A stretch of 64,000 nucleotides of DNA, taken from positions 1 to 64,000 of the forward strand of contig DPHB01000027.1 of assembly GCA_003521845.1 (NCBI GenBank). The letters are read 5' to 3'. The notes beneath the pieces are model-generated. The model saw only the letters and a list, made by a program, of their open reading frames with translations. It made no database searches and was not told the origin of the DNA. Both the position numbers and the translations under genes were made by a program. Source of the stretch: Oceanospirillaceae bacterium. Lineage in GTDB: Bacteria > Pseudomonadota > Gammaproteobacteria > Pseudomonadales > Balneatricaceae. Below are positions 54,621-63,344 of this stretch, one piece after another (the stretch's first letter is position 1; every line of letters begins with the position of its first letter).

Positions 54621-56246
54621 TTAGTCAGCAGCGTTATTGGTGCGGACTTCGCTAATCAAAGCTTTTACTAGGGATACGCCCATCAGTGCCAATACCACAG
54701 AGAATGGTAAGGCACCGATGATCATGGCAGTTTGAATAGCAGACAAGCCGCCAGCCACCAACAACACACCAATTACCAACGTTAGGGCTGTGCCCCAAAT
54801 GGTAATGTGACGGTTGGAACGAGGAGCTTCGTCGCCCGCTGCGTTGATGGTGTTGATAATCAATACCGCAGAGTCAGCAGAGGTGACTAGGTAAGTCAGT
54901 AGTAGTACCACGATGATAACGCTCATCGCAACAGCCATGCTAGGTGACAACATGACGTTGATGGTAGCGAACAACTGAGAAGACAGTCCAGAACCCATGA
55001 TGCTGCCTTCGGCTGCGCCAGATAGTTCTAGGTCGATCGCCGTACCGCCCACAAAGGCGAACCAGACAAAGCACATCACAGAAGGGATGATCATGGCGCC
55101 AAGTACGTATTCACGTAGGCTACGACCGCGGGAGATGCGCGCTAGGAAGACACCAACAAAGGGTGCAAAAGCAATCCACCAAGCCCAATAGAAGATGGTC
55201 CAACCAGACTGCCAACCAGCGAGTGCGTCACCCATTTCGGTGCCGTCTTTCTGCCATACAGTGGTTACCGATTGTGGCAGGGTAATAACATAGTCCCAGA
55301 TACCAACGAACAAGGATTCTAAGGCCAGCATGGTAGAGCCGAAAATCAAGAAGAAGGCCAACAAAAAGAAGGACAAACCCATGTTGATGTTAGACAACCA
55401 TTTGATGCCTTTGCCAACGCCAGAACGTGCTGACCAGGTAGCGGCAAGCATGACCACAACCAAGGCTACCAACATGCCAGAGGTAGAGGAACTACCATCG
55501 CTGTTGACCATCCAGTCGGCGCCAGTGATGTTGAACATACCAGCAGCGAATTGAGATACACCAAAACCAATGGTGACGGATACGCCCAAGATGGTAGCAA
55601 CCACGGCGATGATGTCGACGAAGTGGCCAGAAGTACCGGACAAGGATTTACCAAACAAAGCGGCTAGGCCAGAGCGGATAGTCAGTGGTAGACCCCGGTT
55701 GTAACTAAAGAAAGCTAGAGATAGACCAGCTAGGGCATAGCAACCCCAAGCAGACAAGCCCCAGTGTAGGAAAGACCAACGGTAAGCCGAACGTACGTTC
55801 TCGGCACTAGCGCCTTCTACGGTGCCCATGATGACATCAGGGTTAGTGGAGAAGTGGTAAATAGGCTCAGCTGTTGCATAAGTTAGCATGCCGATACCAA
55901 TACCGGCACCAAACATCATGGAGAACCAGGAGAAGTTGGAAAACTCTGGCTTTTCACCAGGCTTGCCCAAGTGAATTTTGCCCGTTGCAGGTACCAAGGC
56001 TAGGCCTAGGCAAACAACAATGTAAAAGGCCATAACATACATGTACCAAGCATTGAAGTTGGCCATTAAGAAGCCATTGAGGCTTTGCAATGCAGCCGAT
56101 GCTTGATCTGGCATGGCGGCAGCCCAGACGATTAGTAGGCCTATTAGGACCTTGGAGCCGATGGTGACAAACTTGTTAAAGCCCTCATAGAAGCCGGAAT
56201 CGGCTGTGGCTATTGGCAATTCTGCCAATGGTTGTCTTTCGATCAT
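54621..56246 (-). CDS. BCCT family betaine/carnitine/choline transporter
   Basis: A 541-residue sodium- or proton-coupled transporter with twelve helices. GAGIGIGMLTYATAEPIYHF and the aromatic-box segment FYWAWWIAFAPFVGVFLARISRGRS are diagnostic. In the latter, the third Trp of the BetP substrate box appears to be Phe here (WWIAF), which may reflect a different substrate. BCCT carriers import betaines, carnitine, choline or DMSP. The ATG at 56246 (GAGAG upstream) is chosen; 56261 adds five residues. There is no long C-terminal osmosensing tail, which fits a catabolic more than an osmotic role. Convergent with the flavoprotein operon. Confidence 0.9.
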   Translation of the reverse strand: MIERQPLAELPIATADSGFYEGFNKFVTIGSKVLIGLLIVWAAAMPDQASAALQSLNGFLMANFNAWYMYVMAFYIVVCLGLALVPATGKIHLGKPGEKPEFSNFSWFSMMFGAGIGIGMLTYATAEPIYHFSTNPDVIMGTVEGASAENVRSAYRWSFLHWGLSAWGCYALAGLSLAFFSYNRGLPLTIRSGLAALFGKSLSGTSGHFVDIIAVVATILGVSVTIGFGVSQFAAGMFNITGADWMVNSDGSSSTSGMLVALVVVMLAATWSARSGVGKGIKWLSNINMGLSFFLLAFFLIFGSTMLALESLFVGIWDYVITLPQSVTTVWQKDGTEMGDALAGWQSGWTIFYWAWWIAFAPFVGVFLARISRGRSLREYVLGAMIIPSVMCFVWFAFVGGTAIDLELSGAAEGSIMGSGLSSQLFATINVMLSPSMAVAMSVIIVVLLLTYLVTSADSAVLIINTINAAGDEAPRSNRHITIWGTALTLVIGVLLVAGGLSAIQTAMIIGALPFSVVLALMGVSLVKALISEVRTNNAAD

Positions 56247-56552
56247 GGTTATTACTCTCATTTGTTTTTCTAAGGACCTAAACGGCCCACGAGGTCAGAC
56301 GACACGGCATGCTAATGATTATGAGCAGGAAAACTATTCTAAAATCGACATCATGGTATACCATCATACAAAGTGTCGTAACTAGTGCCGTAATGGTCGA
56401 ATATAGGCAAAAACAATGTAAATTTTTTGCACTAATAGAGTGTCTATGCTGCAACCCGTTGCACCAGTCTAGGCAGATGGACTAGGGGCTAATAGCTATG
56501 TTGGTGATGAATTGCTAGACTGCAGACACTACTAGCAACCTATTAGAATCTC

Positions 56553-57200
56553 GTGTACCAGCTTTTAATTGTTGATGATCATCCACTACTACGTGACGCC
56601 TTGTGCGCTTCACTACAACAGCACTTCCCTGATGTTGAATTAATACAAGCAGAGAGTTTGCGTGCTTGTCTGTCCGCACTGGATAAGCCATTGGACCCGG
56701 ATTTGATTATTTTTGATCTGAATCTGGGGGATCATCAGGGCGTGGGCGGTATTGAACAGGTACGTGAAGCGGCGCCATCAGCGCCCATTTTAGTGATATC
56801 GGCAGTCGAGGATAAGCAAACTATTCTACAGTGCTTGTCCTTAGGTGCAGCTGGTTTTGTGTTGAAATCGCAACCTTCTGCCACTTTTTTGCGGGCGGTT
56901 GAATTGGTGCTGGCTGGACAAATCTATTTCCCTAATGTTAGTCAAGGTGACGAAACAACTGCCCAAGAGGGATTATTCAGCAGGGCGCAGTTACAAACCC
57001 TCACTAGTAAGCAGTTACAAGTGTTGCGTTTACTGGGTGAAGGTTACCCCAACAAAGACATTTGTCAGACCTTGTGCATCGCCGAAACTACTGTGAAAAC
57101 TCATGTGTCAGATATTTTGCGTAAATTGAACGTCAAAAATCGTACCCAGGCGGCGTTGGCCTTAAATAAAGACATGCTAAATGCATTATTAGCGGACTAG
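56553..57200 (+). CDS. LuxR/NarL-type response regulator
   Basis: A 215-residue response regulator: receiver domain (about 1-120, acidic pair Asp8-Asp9, phospho-Asp55 in IIFDLNLGD, Lys in LKSQ) and a C-terminal LuxR helix-turn-helix (about 150-210, LTSKQLQVLRLLGEGYPNKDICQTLCIAETTVKTHVSDILRKL). The start appears to be GTG. It is convergent with the NahK-like kinase, the two stops sharing CTAG. Pseudomonas regulators of alcohol oxidation (ErbR/EraR type) have this plan; a link to the kinase or the aldehyde dehydrogenase is inference. Confidence 0.85.
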   Translation: MYQLLIVDDHPLLRDALCASLQQHFPDVELIQAESLRACLSALDKPLDPDLIIFDLNLGDHQGVGGIEQVREAAPSAPILVISAVEDKQTILQCLSLGAAGFVLKSQPSATFLRAVELVLAGQIYFPNVSQGDETTAQEGLFSRAQLQTLTSKQLQVLRLLGEGYPNKDICQTLCIAETTVKTHVSDILRKLNVKNRTQAALALNKDMLNALLAD

Positions 57201-58492
57201 CTAGCCAATATAGTATCTAAGGTCTGCCTTAAATGCGCTGGGCGTATGGGCTTTTTGATGTAAGCGTAACCTGCTGATGCAATGGCTTGTAGATCTTGCG
57301 GGTTGTCTGAGGCGGTCATGAACAAAATTGGGCAGGTAATAGTGTGGTTTGAGACAATATCCAAACCAGTGAGATCGCTGCCTAGATGATAATCCAATAA
57401 GATCACCTCCGCTGCCGCTATGCTGGTCGCCGAAATCGACCGAGCATTAGTAACGTAATCGGTGTGTGCGCCCCAGGTATTCAGTAAGCTACTCAGGGCG
57501 GTGCAGATTGCTAGCGTGTTATCAACAATGAGGACACGATGTGCAAAGGCAAGGGTACGCTTTACAAGGGGTGCTGGCGTGACGTTTGGTGACGGCATGG
57601 CAGCAGCAAGTTTGATACTGAAACAAGAACCACGACCCAATTGACTATGATATTGTAAATCGTGGTCAAGTAGTTGGCACAAGGTGCTAACGTTGGCTAA
57701 ACCTAGCCCTAAGCCTTCTTGATTGGTGCTGTTGTTGGATCTTTGAAATGGTTCGAGGATCTGCTTTGGATAGCTTTCTTGAAAGCCTATGCCCGTGTCC
57801 TCTACGCTAATAATCACCTGTTCATCAGCCACTGAAGTGGTTAATTTGATATTGCCTTCTAGGGTGTAGCGGATGGCGTTGCTAATGAGGTTGCGCAATA
57901 TACGGGCTAGTATGCTGGCCTCTGTGAAGGCAATCACGTTACCAGGTTCATAGTAAAATGACAGGCCCTTGTTATTGGCCAGGGGGGCCGATTCGGTGGC
58001 TAGCCCTTGCAGGATATCGTGTAAAGGCGTTGCTTGCAGCTGGGGTTGGCTTTCTTTGATATCGTGACGAGCATAGTCCAACAGACTTTGTAGTAGTCCC
58101 TCGATATCACTAATGGCCTGGCCTGTAGCCTGTAATACTTTATTGTTCCCAGTACCATCAACTTGCTCTGCAAGTGTAGCTATGAGTAGTTTTGCGGCGC
58201 AAACCGGCTGCATAATGTCATGACTGATGGCGGCCATGAGTTTACTGCGACTGGTGTTGGCAACGGCGGCTTCTGCTTGGGCTTGCACCAGTTGGCGGTT
58301 ACTTTGCGTGAGTTCTTGTAGGGCGTCGTTTAAGGCGCTGGTGCGGTCGCGCACCTTGTCTGCCAAAAACACTGAATGAGCAAAACTGTCATAGGCTACA
58401 TGAGTGCTAGACCCAGCTTCTATGCGCGTAATGAGTGCCTTATTTATTTTTTTAAGGCGGGCAATTTCAGTGGCTTGATTGGTTTCAGACAT
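57197..58492 (-). CDS. NahK-like cytoplasmic hybrid histidine kinase
   Basis: A 431-residue soluble hybrid kinase from the ATG at 58492. An N-terminal coiled coil (about 5-80) is followed by HisKA with phospho-His91 (AAISHDIMQPV), HATPase (NLISNAIRYT, GLGLGLANV) and a C-terminal receiver with Asp367 (ILLDYHLG) and Lys (IKKP). There is no transmembrane or PAS domain, so it needs a partner sensor. The first receiver acidic pair reads VDN rather than DD. It overlaps the FIST gene by eight bases, as nahK follows nosP in Pseudomonas aeruginosa, where NosP inhibits NahK when NO is bound. Confidence 0.82.
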   Translation of the reverse strand: MSETNQATEIARLKKINKALITRIEAGSSTHVAYDSFAHSVFLADKVRDRTSALNDALQELTQSNRQLVQAQAEAAVANTSRSKLMAAISHDIMQPVCAAKLLIATLAEQVDGTGNNKVLQATGQAISDIEGLLQSLLDYARHDIKESQPQLQATPLHDILQGLATESAPLANNKGLSFYYEPGNVIAFTEASILARILRNLISNAIRYTLEGNIKLTTSVADEQVIISVEDTGIGFQESYPKQILEPFQRSNNSTNQEGLGLGLANVSTLCQLLDHDLQYHSQLGRGSCFSIKLAAAMPSPNVTPAPLVKRTLAFAHRVLIVDNTLAICTALSSLLNTWGAHTDYVTNARSISATSIAAAEVILLDYHLGSDLTGLDIVSNHTITCPILFMTASDNPQDLQAIASAGYAYIKKPIRPAHLRQTLDTILAS

Positions 58493-59624
58493 GGTCTTTT
58501 TCTGCACCAAAATAGATGCCGGTGAGGGTGTGGTTTAAATGACACCCTCCTACCTGTTCACCGTAGGTGCTAAATCCGGCAACTTGGTAACTGTTTAACA
58601 AGGTGTTCATAGCGGGTTGCAATTGGCGCTGGTTAATTTCTAAAGATCTGAAAATACAGTCAAAGGCAAGCACTAGTTCAGGTGGCCCAACTTGCTGTTC
58701 TAAAGCGCCTAGCCAAGCTTGTGTTTGTGTCACTATGTCATGGGGTTGAGCATCAGTGAGTACCACGCCTATTTCTATGGCCGAGTAAAAACTTAAACTG
58801 AGGTCTGTATGCACTTGTTGCACGCTACGGGCATAGTATTGATCGCCCATTTTTACCGTCAATGGGTGCAGGGCAAATTGAATGGTAGATAGTTGGCAGA
58901 CCTCAAGCCCACATATGCGTGCGTATTCTTGGGCGGCGGGTAAACCATTAAGCTCGTACACGCGGCGCTGGCCGGCATTGGCATCAGTGACGACCAGCTT
59001 TTCGTGTTTGGCCTGCAAATGGTGGTGACTAAAGGGGGCAAAGGCGTGGCGGGTGTTCACTAGTAAAAGCACGGCGGCATGTTGGTAAAACTCGCCTTGA
59101 TAGTAAATTTCCGTATGCTCAAAATGCAAGTCATCGCCTGCCGATCCACCCAATAAGGGTATCTGGCCTAAACTGGTGTTCAAGACTTGTAGCAGTTGTT
59201 CTTCGTGAATCGATAAGCCATCTAGCAGGGTGATAGCGAAGGTATTGTCGGTAATGGGGGCAACTTGGGATTGGTGTAACTGGTTTAATAAACCATCGAC
59301 CAGTTCTTGTGACTGCAGCAGGCTGAAATTAGCCATGTCTTGGATAAGGGCGCAAGCGGATACGCTGGCGGTGTTGGGGAAATAGATGGCCGTGATGGAA
59401 TTTTGCGCATAACCTTGGGGGCTTAATTCGCCAGCGCTAGTACAGCCGACGACCTGAGTGCCAGGCAAGGCGTGATTAAACTGTTCACCTAGTTGGCTCA
59501 AATTGTAATGAGAAGAACAAAAAAACAACAGCAACCCTGGGCCACAATGAGCAAAGCGACGGCTGATTTCTGTCACTGCTGTAGCAGTATTTGGATGGTA
59601 TGAACTTGCTGATATGATAGACAT
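58485..59624 (-). CDS. FIST-domain sensor protein (NosP-like)
   Basis: A 379-residue protein with FIST_N (about 25-215, including GTQVVGCTSAGELSPQGY and PLLGGSAGDDLHFEHTEIYYQG) and FIST_C (about 220-365, ending AGFSTYGEQVGGCHLNHTLTGIYFG). FIST domains bind small ligands; NosP of P. aeruginosa is a haem protein sensing nitric oxide and is encoded with NahK. The same two-gene order and overlap here support the assignment. Several His residues (HHHLQAKH near 199-206) are candidate haem ligands but cannot be identified with certainty. Confidence 0.82.
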   Translation of the reverse strand: MSIISASSYHPNTATAVTEISRRFAHCGPGLLLFFCSSHYNLSQLGEQFNHALPGTQVVGCTSAGELSPQGYAQNSITAIYFPNTASVSACALIQDMANFSLLQSQELVDGLLNQLHQSQVAPITDNTFAITLLDGLSIHEEQLLQVLNTSLGQIPLLGGSAGDDLHFEHTEIYYQGEFYQHAAVLLLVNTRHAFAPFSHHHLQAKHEKLVVTDANAGQRRVYELNGLPAAQEYARICGLEVCQLSTIQFALHPLTVKMGDQYYARSVQQVHTDLSLSFYSAIEIGVVLTDAQPHDIVTQTQAWLGALEQQVGPPELVLAFDCIFRSLEINQRQLQPAMNTLLNSYQVAGFSTYGEQVGGCHLNHTLTGIYFGAEKDHV

Positions 59625-59717
59625 TGCAGCCCCGCCAGACTTTAGTAAACACTATTATAACGCCTAAAAGGGCCGTGGCTAGTGCGAACAATACCGCACT
59701 AGCCGTGGCCTTTACGA

Positions 59718-61238
59718 TTAGAAGAATCCTAACGGGCTAGTGCTGTAGCTAACCAACAGGTTTTTGGTTTGCTGATAATGCTCCAGCATCATCTTGTGGG
59801 TTTCACGGCCAATACCTGACTTTTTGTAACCACCAAAAGCGGCGTGGGCTGGGTAGGCATGGTAGCAGTTGGTCCATACACGGCCTGCCTGAATATTGCG
59901 GCCCATGCGATAGGCACGATTGATATCCCGTGTCCATACACCGGCACCTAGGCCGTATTCGGTATCGTTGGCAATGGCCAGTGCTTCAGCTTCGTCCTTA
60001 AAGGTCGTGACCGCCACAACGGGGCCGAAGATCTCTTCTTGGAAGACGCGCATGTTGTTATTGCCTTTCATCAGCGTCGGCTCAATATAGAAACCAGCCG
60101 AAAGCTCGCTGCCCACATCGGCTGCGCCACCACCGGTTAAGAATTCGGCACCTTCTTTACGACCGATATCTAGGTAGTTAAGAATACGTTCTTGCTGTTC
60201 TTGTGAGGCCTGCGCACCCACCATAGTATCAGTATCTAGGGGGTTGCCACGTTTAATTTGCGCCGTGCGCTCCAAGACTCGCGCTATAAATTCGTCATAC
60301 ATGGATTCTTGTACCAGTAAGCGAGATGGGCAGGTACAAACTTCACCCTGGTTAAAGAAGGCCAGTACCGTGCCTTCTACGCACTTGCTGATAAAGTCAT
60401 CTTCGCACTGCATAACATCATCAAAATAGATATTGGGTGACTTGCCGCCCAGCTCTACGGTGGATGGAATCAGATTTTGCGCGGCATTGGCCAATACAAT
60501 TTGGCCCACTTGGGTAGAACCTGTGAAGGCGATCTTGGCGATGTCAGTGTGCGTTGCTAAAGCTTGACCGGTGACTTCGCCGATACCATTGACAATATTG
60601 ACGACGCCATCTGGTAACAGATCTTGAATCAGTTCCATAAGTACCAGAATGGATACGGGGGTTTGTTCGGCAGGCTTTAACACTACACAGTTGCCAGCTG
60701 CAAGCGCTGGTGCTAGTTTCCATGCGGCCATTAGTATGGGGAAATTCCATGGGATAATTTGGCCGACTACGCCGAGTGGCTCGTGAAAGTGATACGAGGC
60801 AGTGGTTTCGTCTAATTCAGCGGCGCTGCCTTCTTGGGCGCGTATACAACCGGCGAAGTAGCGAAAGTGATCAATGGTTAGGGGAATATCGGCGGCTAAG
60901 GTCTCCCGTACGCCCTTGCCGTTATCCCAAGTTTCGGCTACCGCAAGCACTTCCAAGTTGGCTTCAAGGCGGTCAGCAATTTTTAACAGTAGATTAGAAC
61001 GTTCGGTAACCGAGGTTTTGCCCCATGTGGCAAAGGCCTTAGCCCCGGCTTTGACGGCTAGATCGATATCTGCTGCGGATGAATTAGGTACTTCGCAAAA
61101 TTTTTGCCCATTGATAGGGGAGATATTGTCCATATACTCACCACTAACGGGGGCGGTCCATTGGCCACCGATATAGTTTTCATAGCGAGGTTTGAAGCTC
61201 ATGACAGCGTCGCTGCTGCCAGGGTTAGCATATATCAT
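59718..61238 (-). CDS. exaC: NAD-dependent aldehyde dehydrogenase (ExaC/AldB-like)
   Basis: A 506-residue aldehyde dehydrogenase. Its opening MIYANPGSSDAVMSFKPRY and closing NLLVSYSTSPLGFF follow the ExaC acetaldehyde dehydrogenase of Pseudomonas. Catalytic Glu262 (VELGGKSPN) and Cys301 (FFNQGEVCTCPS) are present. ExaC-type enzymes oxidise acetaldehyde and other short aldehydes after alcohol or amine catabolism. It lies 93 bases upstream of the FIST gene on the same strand. Here it could serve either ethanol oxidation or removal of an aldehyde from the methylated-solute pathway. Confidence 0.88.
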   Translation of the reverse strand: MIYANPGSSDAVMSFKPRYENYIGGQWTAPVSGEYMDNISPINGQKFCEVPNSSAADIDLAVKAGAKAFATWGKTSVTERSNLLLKIADRLEANLEVLAVAETWDNGKGVRETLAADIPLTIDHFRYFAGCIRAQEGSAAELDETTASYHFHEPLGVVGQIIPWNFPILMAAWKLAPALAAGNCVVLKPAEQTPVSILVLMELIQDLLPDGVVNIVNGIGEVTGQALATHTDIAKIAFTGSTQVGQIVLANAAQNLIPSTVELGGKSPNIYFDDVMQCEDDFISKCVEGTVLAFFNQGEVCTCPSRLLVQESMYDEFIARVLERTAQIKRGNPLDTDTMVGAQASQEQQERILNYLDIGRKEGAEFLTGGGAADVGSELSAGFYIEPTLMKGNNNMRVFQEEIFGPVVAVTTFKDEAEALAIANDTEYGLGAGVWTRDINRAYRMGRNIQAGRVWTNCYHAYPAHAAFGGYKKSGIGRETHKMMLEHYQQTKNLLVSYSTSPLGFF

Positions 61239-61399
61239 ATTGGTTCCTTTCTTATACAGTTGTTTTAGCCCTAGATGACGTTAATAGCTTAACCAAAGTG
61301 GGGCTGGGAAGAACATCGGTTGAAAGGGGGTATTTTTCTCCTACTTTAGGAGGAGGCGAGGGCTGTCAGTTCAGCCCAGCCGTGGTGGCAGTATGGGGG

Positions 61400-62155
61400 T
61401 TAGTGCTGGGCGAGTAATTGCCCATACCCTAATAGTTGGTGCATGACACCGGCCATGCGCATGGTATCCCATGCTGTGGCCTGATTGCTGGTGATTACTG
61501 GCTTGCCTAGGGCTTGTTCTAGCTGGTCTATGACTTCGATAGAGCGCAGGGCGCCACAACTAATAAATACGGCATCGGCATCGGGGCTGTCAAAGCGTTG
61601 GGCGTAATCTACAATAAACTGCGGACTCACACGAATCATATCGCTGTCTTTTTCTAACTGCATCCCTTGTATATCTAATACCTCAAAGCCGCTGGCTTGT
61701 AGATAATCATCTTCCATTTGGTTAATGCTATCTAAGTAGGGCGTGACAACCACAATTTTCTTAGCCTCAACGGCCCTTAGTGCCTTAATGACACTGGCGA
61801 TGATGCAGGTTTTTTGGGCCTTAGGGGCGCCTTTACTCAGCTCGGCATACACCTGCTCTTCGCCGAGTACCAAGCTGCCAGATGTACAAGCATAAGAAAT
61901 AACGTCCAAGCTACCGTCGGGCAGAATCAGCCTAGCAGCATCACCTAGTGAGCTACCTAAGTCAGTTAAGGTCTCCACGGTAATGCTGTCCGGGATAGGC
62001 GCACGGGTAAAATGGCAGCCTACCTCGTCTGGTAGCAATAAACGCATATCATCTTCGATGGTTTGTTCCGTAGCTAACAATACAAAGCCAATTTTGGCGT
62101 GTGGGTGACGGCCTTGATCAAAGATCACTTGGGTGGGAAGAGAGTATGATGTCAT
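61400..62155 (-). CDS. Maleate isomerase/Asp-Glu racemase-like enzyme, second copy
   Basis: A 251-residue paralogue of the enzyme at 50.5 kb. Cys90 (YACTSGSLVLGE) and Cys200 (ISCGALRSIEVIDQLEQALGKPVITSNQ) are the paired catalytic-type cysteines expected of maleate isomerases and racemases in this superfamily. The shared pattern (LPDGSLDVISYACTSG / FEFDAIAYGCTSG) indicates common origin. It is upstream of exaC on the same strand (161-base gap) and divergent from a TauD gene. Substrate unknown; a hydantoin or dicarboxylate isomerase is possible. Confidence 0.8.
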   Translation of the reverse strand: MTSYSLPTQVIFDQGRHPHAKIGFVLLATEQTIEDDMRLLLPDEVGCHFTRAPIPDSITVETLTDLGSSLGDAARLILPDGSLDVISYACTSGSLVLGEEQVYAELSKGAPKAQKTCIIASVIKALRAVEAKKIVVVTPYLDSINQMEDDYLQASGFEVLDIQGMQLEKDSDMIRVSPQFIVDYAQRFDSPDADAVFISCGALRSIEVIDQLEQALGKPVITSNQATAWDTMRMAGVMHQLLGYGQLLAQH

Positions 62156-62293
62156 GAGATAAACCAGCTTATTAGGTTAGGCAAAGATAGCTAAATAGAC
62201 CATCAAGATAGCCAATATTGTTTCAGAAATCAAAATTCGCTAATCTCGCGAATAGACGGTTAGTCTGAAGCTGCTAAAAGAGGAGAATACGCC

Positions 62294-63121
62294 ATGCAAA
62301 TTAACGCCTTAACACCTCATCTAGGTGCTGAAATTACCCAAGTAGATAGCAAAGACCCGAGATGTCACAAAGACTTGCTGGCGGCTTTAAGCCAGTATGG
62401 TGTCATTGTCTTGCGTGATCAGCAGCTGACGCCAGTGCAGCAAATTGCCATGGCCAAGGGGTTTGGAGAGATTAATGTTAATCGATTTTTTAAGGCTCAC
62501 CCTGAACATGCCGAAATTGCCACAGTCATAAAAACAGCCGATCAAACGACAGCTATCGGTGAGGCTTGGCATACGGATCACTCTTATGATCAAATACCGG
62601 CGGCTTTTTCCATGTTGTACGCCAAGCAAGTGCCCGCCTGTGGTGGCGACACACTCTTTGCCTCTACGGGCGCCGCTTATGATCATCTGTCACCCGCTAT
62701 GCAACGCTTTTTACTATCGCTTCGAGCGCAACACAGCTCCCGCCATGCCTTTGGTGTCAGCCAGATTGAGCATGAGTCCTATCAGGATGGTCGGCTGTCT
62801 AATCCGCAATTAGCCACTCAAGATGCTTGCCACCCAGTGGTGATAAAACACCCCTTGTCAGGCCGACCATGCATTTATGTGAACCCAGATTTCACCACCT
62901 ATATTGAAGGTTTGCATAACAATGAAAGTGAGGCTTTGCTAGCCATGTTGTACGCGCAAGTATTGCGTGAAGAACATACCTGTCGCGTGCGCTGGCAGCA
63001 AAATAGTTTAACCATTTGGGATAACCGTGCCACCTGGCATAAAGCCATGAATGATTATCAGGGACAGGCAAGAGAGATGCATCGCATCACTATTAATGGT
63101 GATGCACTGGAAGCGTATTAA
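62294..63121 (+). CDS. TauD/TfdA family dioxygenase
   Basis: A 275-residue Fe(II)/2-oxoglutarate oxygenase with His93-x-Asp95 (AWHTDHSYDQIPA) and His249 (DNRATWHKAMNDY), and Arg260 (AREMHRITI) for 2-oxoglutarate. The sequence GGDTLFASTGAAYDHLS is typical of TauD-like enzymes. Family substrates include taurine, phenoxyacetates, alkyl sulfates, betaines and quaternary amines. Strong ribosome site AGAGGAG. It is divergent from the second isomerase gene and may belong to the same catabolic regulon. Confidence 0.88.
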   Translation: MQINALTPHLGAEITQVDSKDPRCHKDLLAALSQYGVIVLRDQQLTPVQQIAMAKGFGEINVNRFFKAHPEHAEIATVIKTADQTTAIGEAWHTDHSYDQIPAAFSMLYAKQVPACGGDTLFASTGAAYDHLSPAMQRFLLSLRAQHSSRHAFGVSQIEHESYQDGRLSNPQLATQDACHPVVIKHPLSGRPCIYVNPDFTTYIEGLHNNESEALLAMLYAQVLREEHTCRVRWQQNSLTIWDNRATWHKAMNDYQGQAREMHRITINGDALEAY

Positions 63122-63124
63122 CGC

Positions 63125-63333
63125 CATTGCGAGGAGTAAAGTGGCCATCCGTTCATTGCGAGAGCCCCACCCTACCGTCATTGCGAGCGCAGCAAACCTC
63201 GTCGTTGCGAGCGCAGCGAAAACCCCGTCATTGCGAGCGCAGCGAAGCAATCTCTAGCAGGCAAAGTGCAACACTGCTTGAGGTTGCCGCGTTGTTCCTC
63301 CTCGCAACGACGAAAAGGCGCGCTCGCGATGAC
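63125..63333. repeat. Tandem array of CATTGCGAG REP-like units
   Basis: Five head-to-tail units beginning CATTGCGAG or CGTTGCGAG at 63125, 63154, 63179, 63203 and 63229, spaced 24-29 bases, the last three carrying the full GCGAGCGCAGC core. Inverted partners follow: GAGGTTGC near 63280, CTCGCAACGACG near 63299 and GCTCGCGATGACG near 63321. The 223-base gap between TauD and YebC is filled by this array; no gene is supported in it. Confidence 0.8.
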
Positions 63334-63344
63334 GATGGTTGATC

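Noticed and set aside
63125..63250. Regularly spaced repeats as a CRISPR array
   Set aside because: Repeat cores are only 9-18 bases, spacers are very short and related, inverted partners follow, and no cas gene is present.
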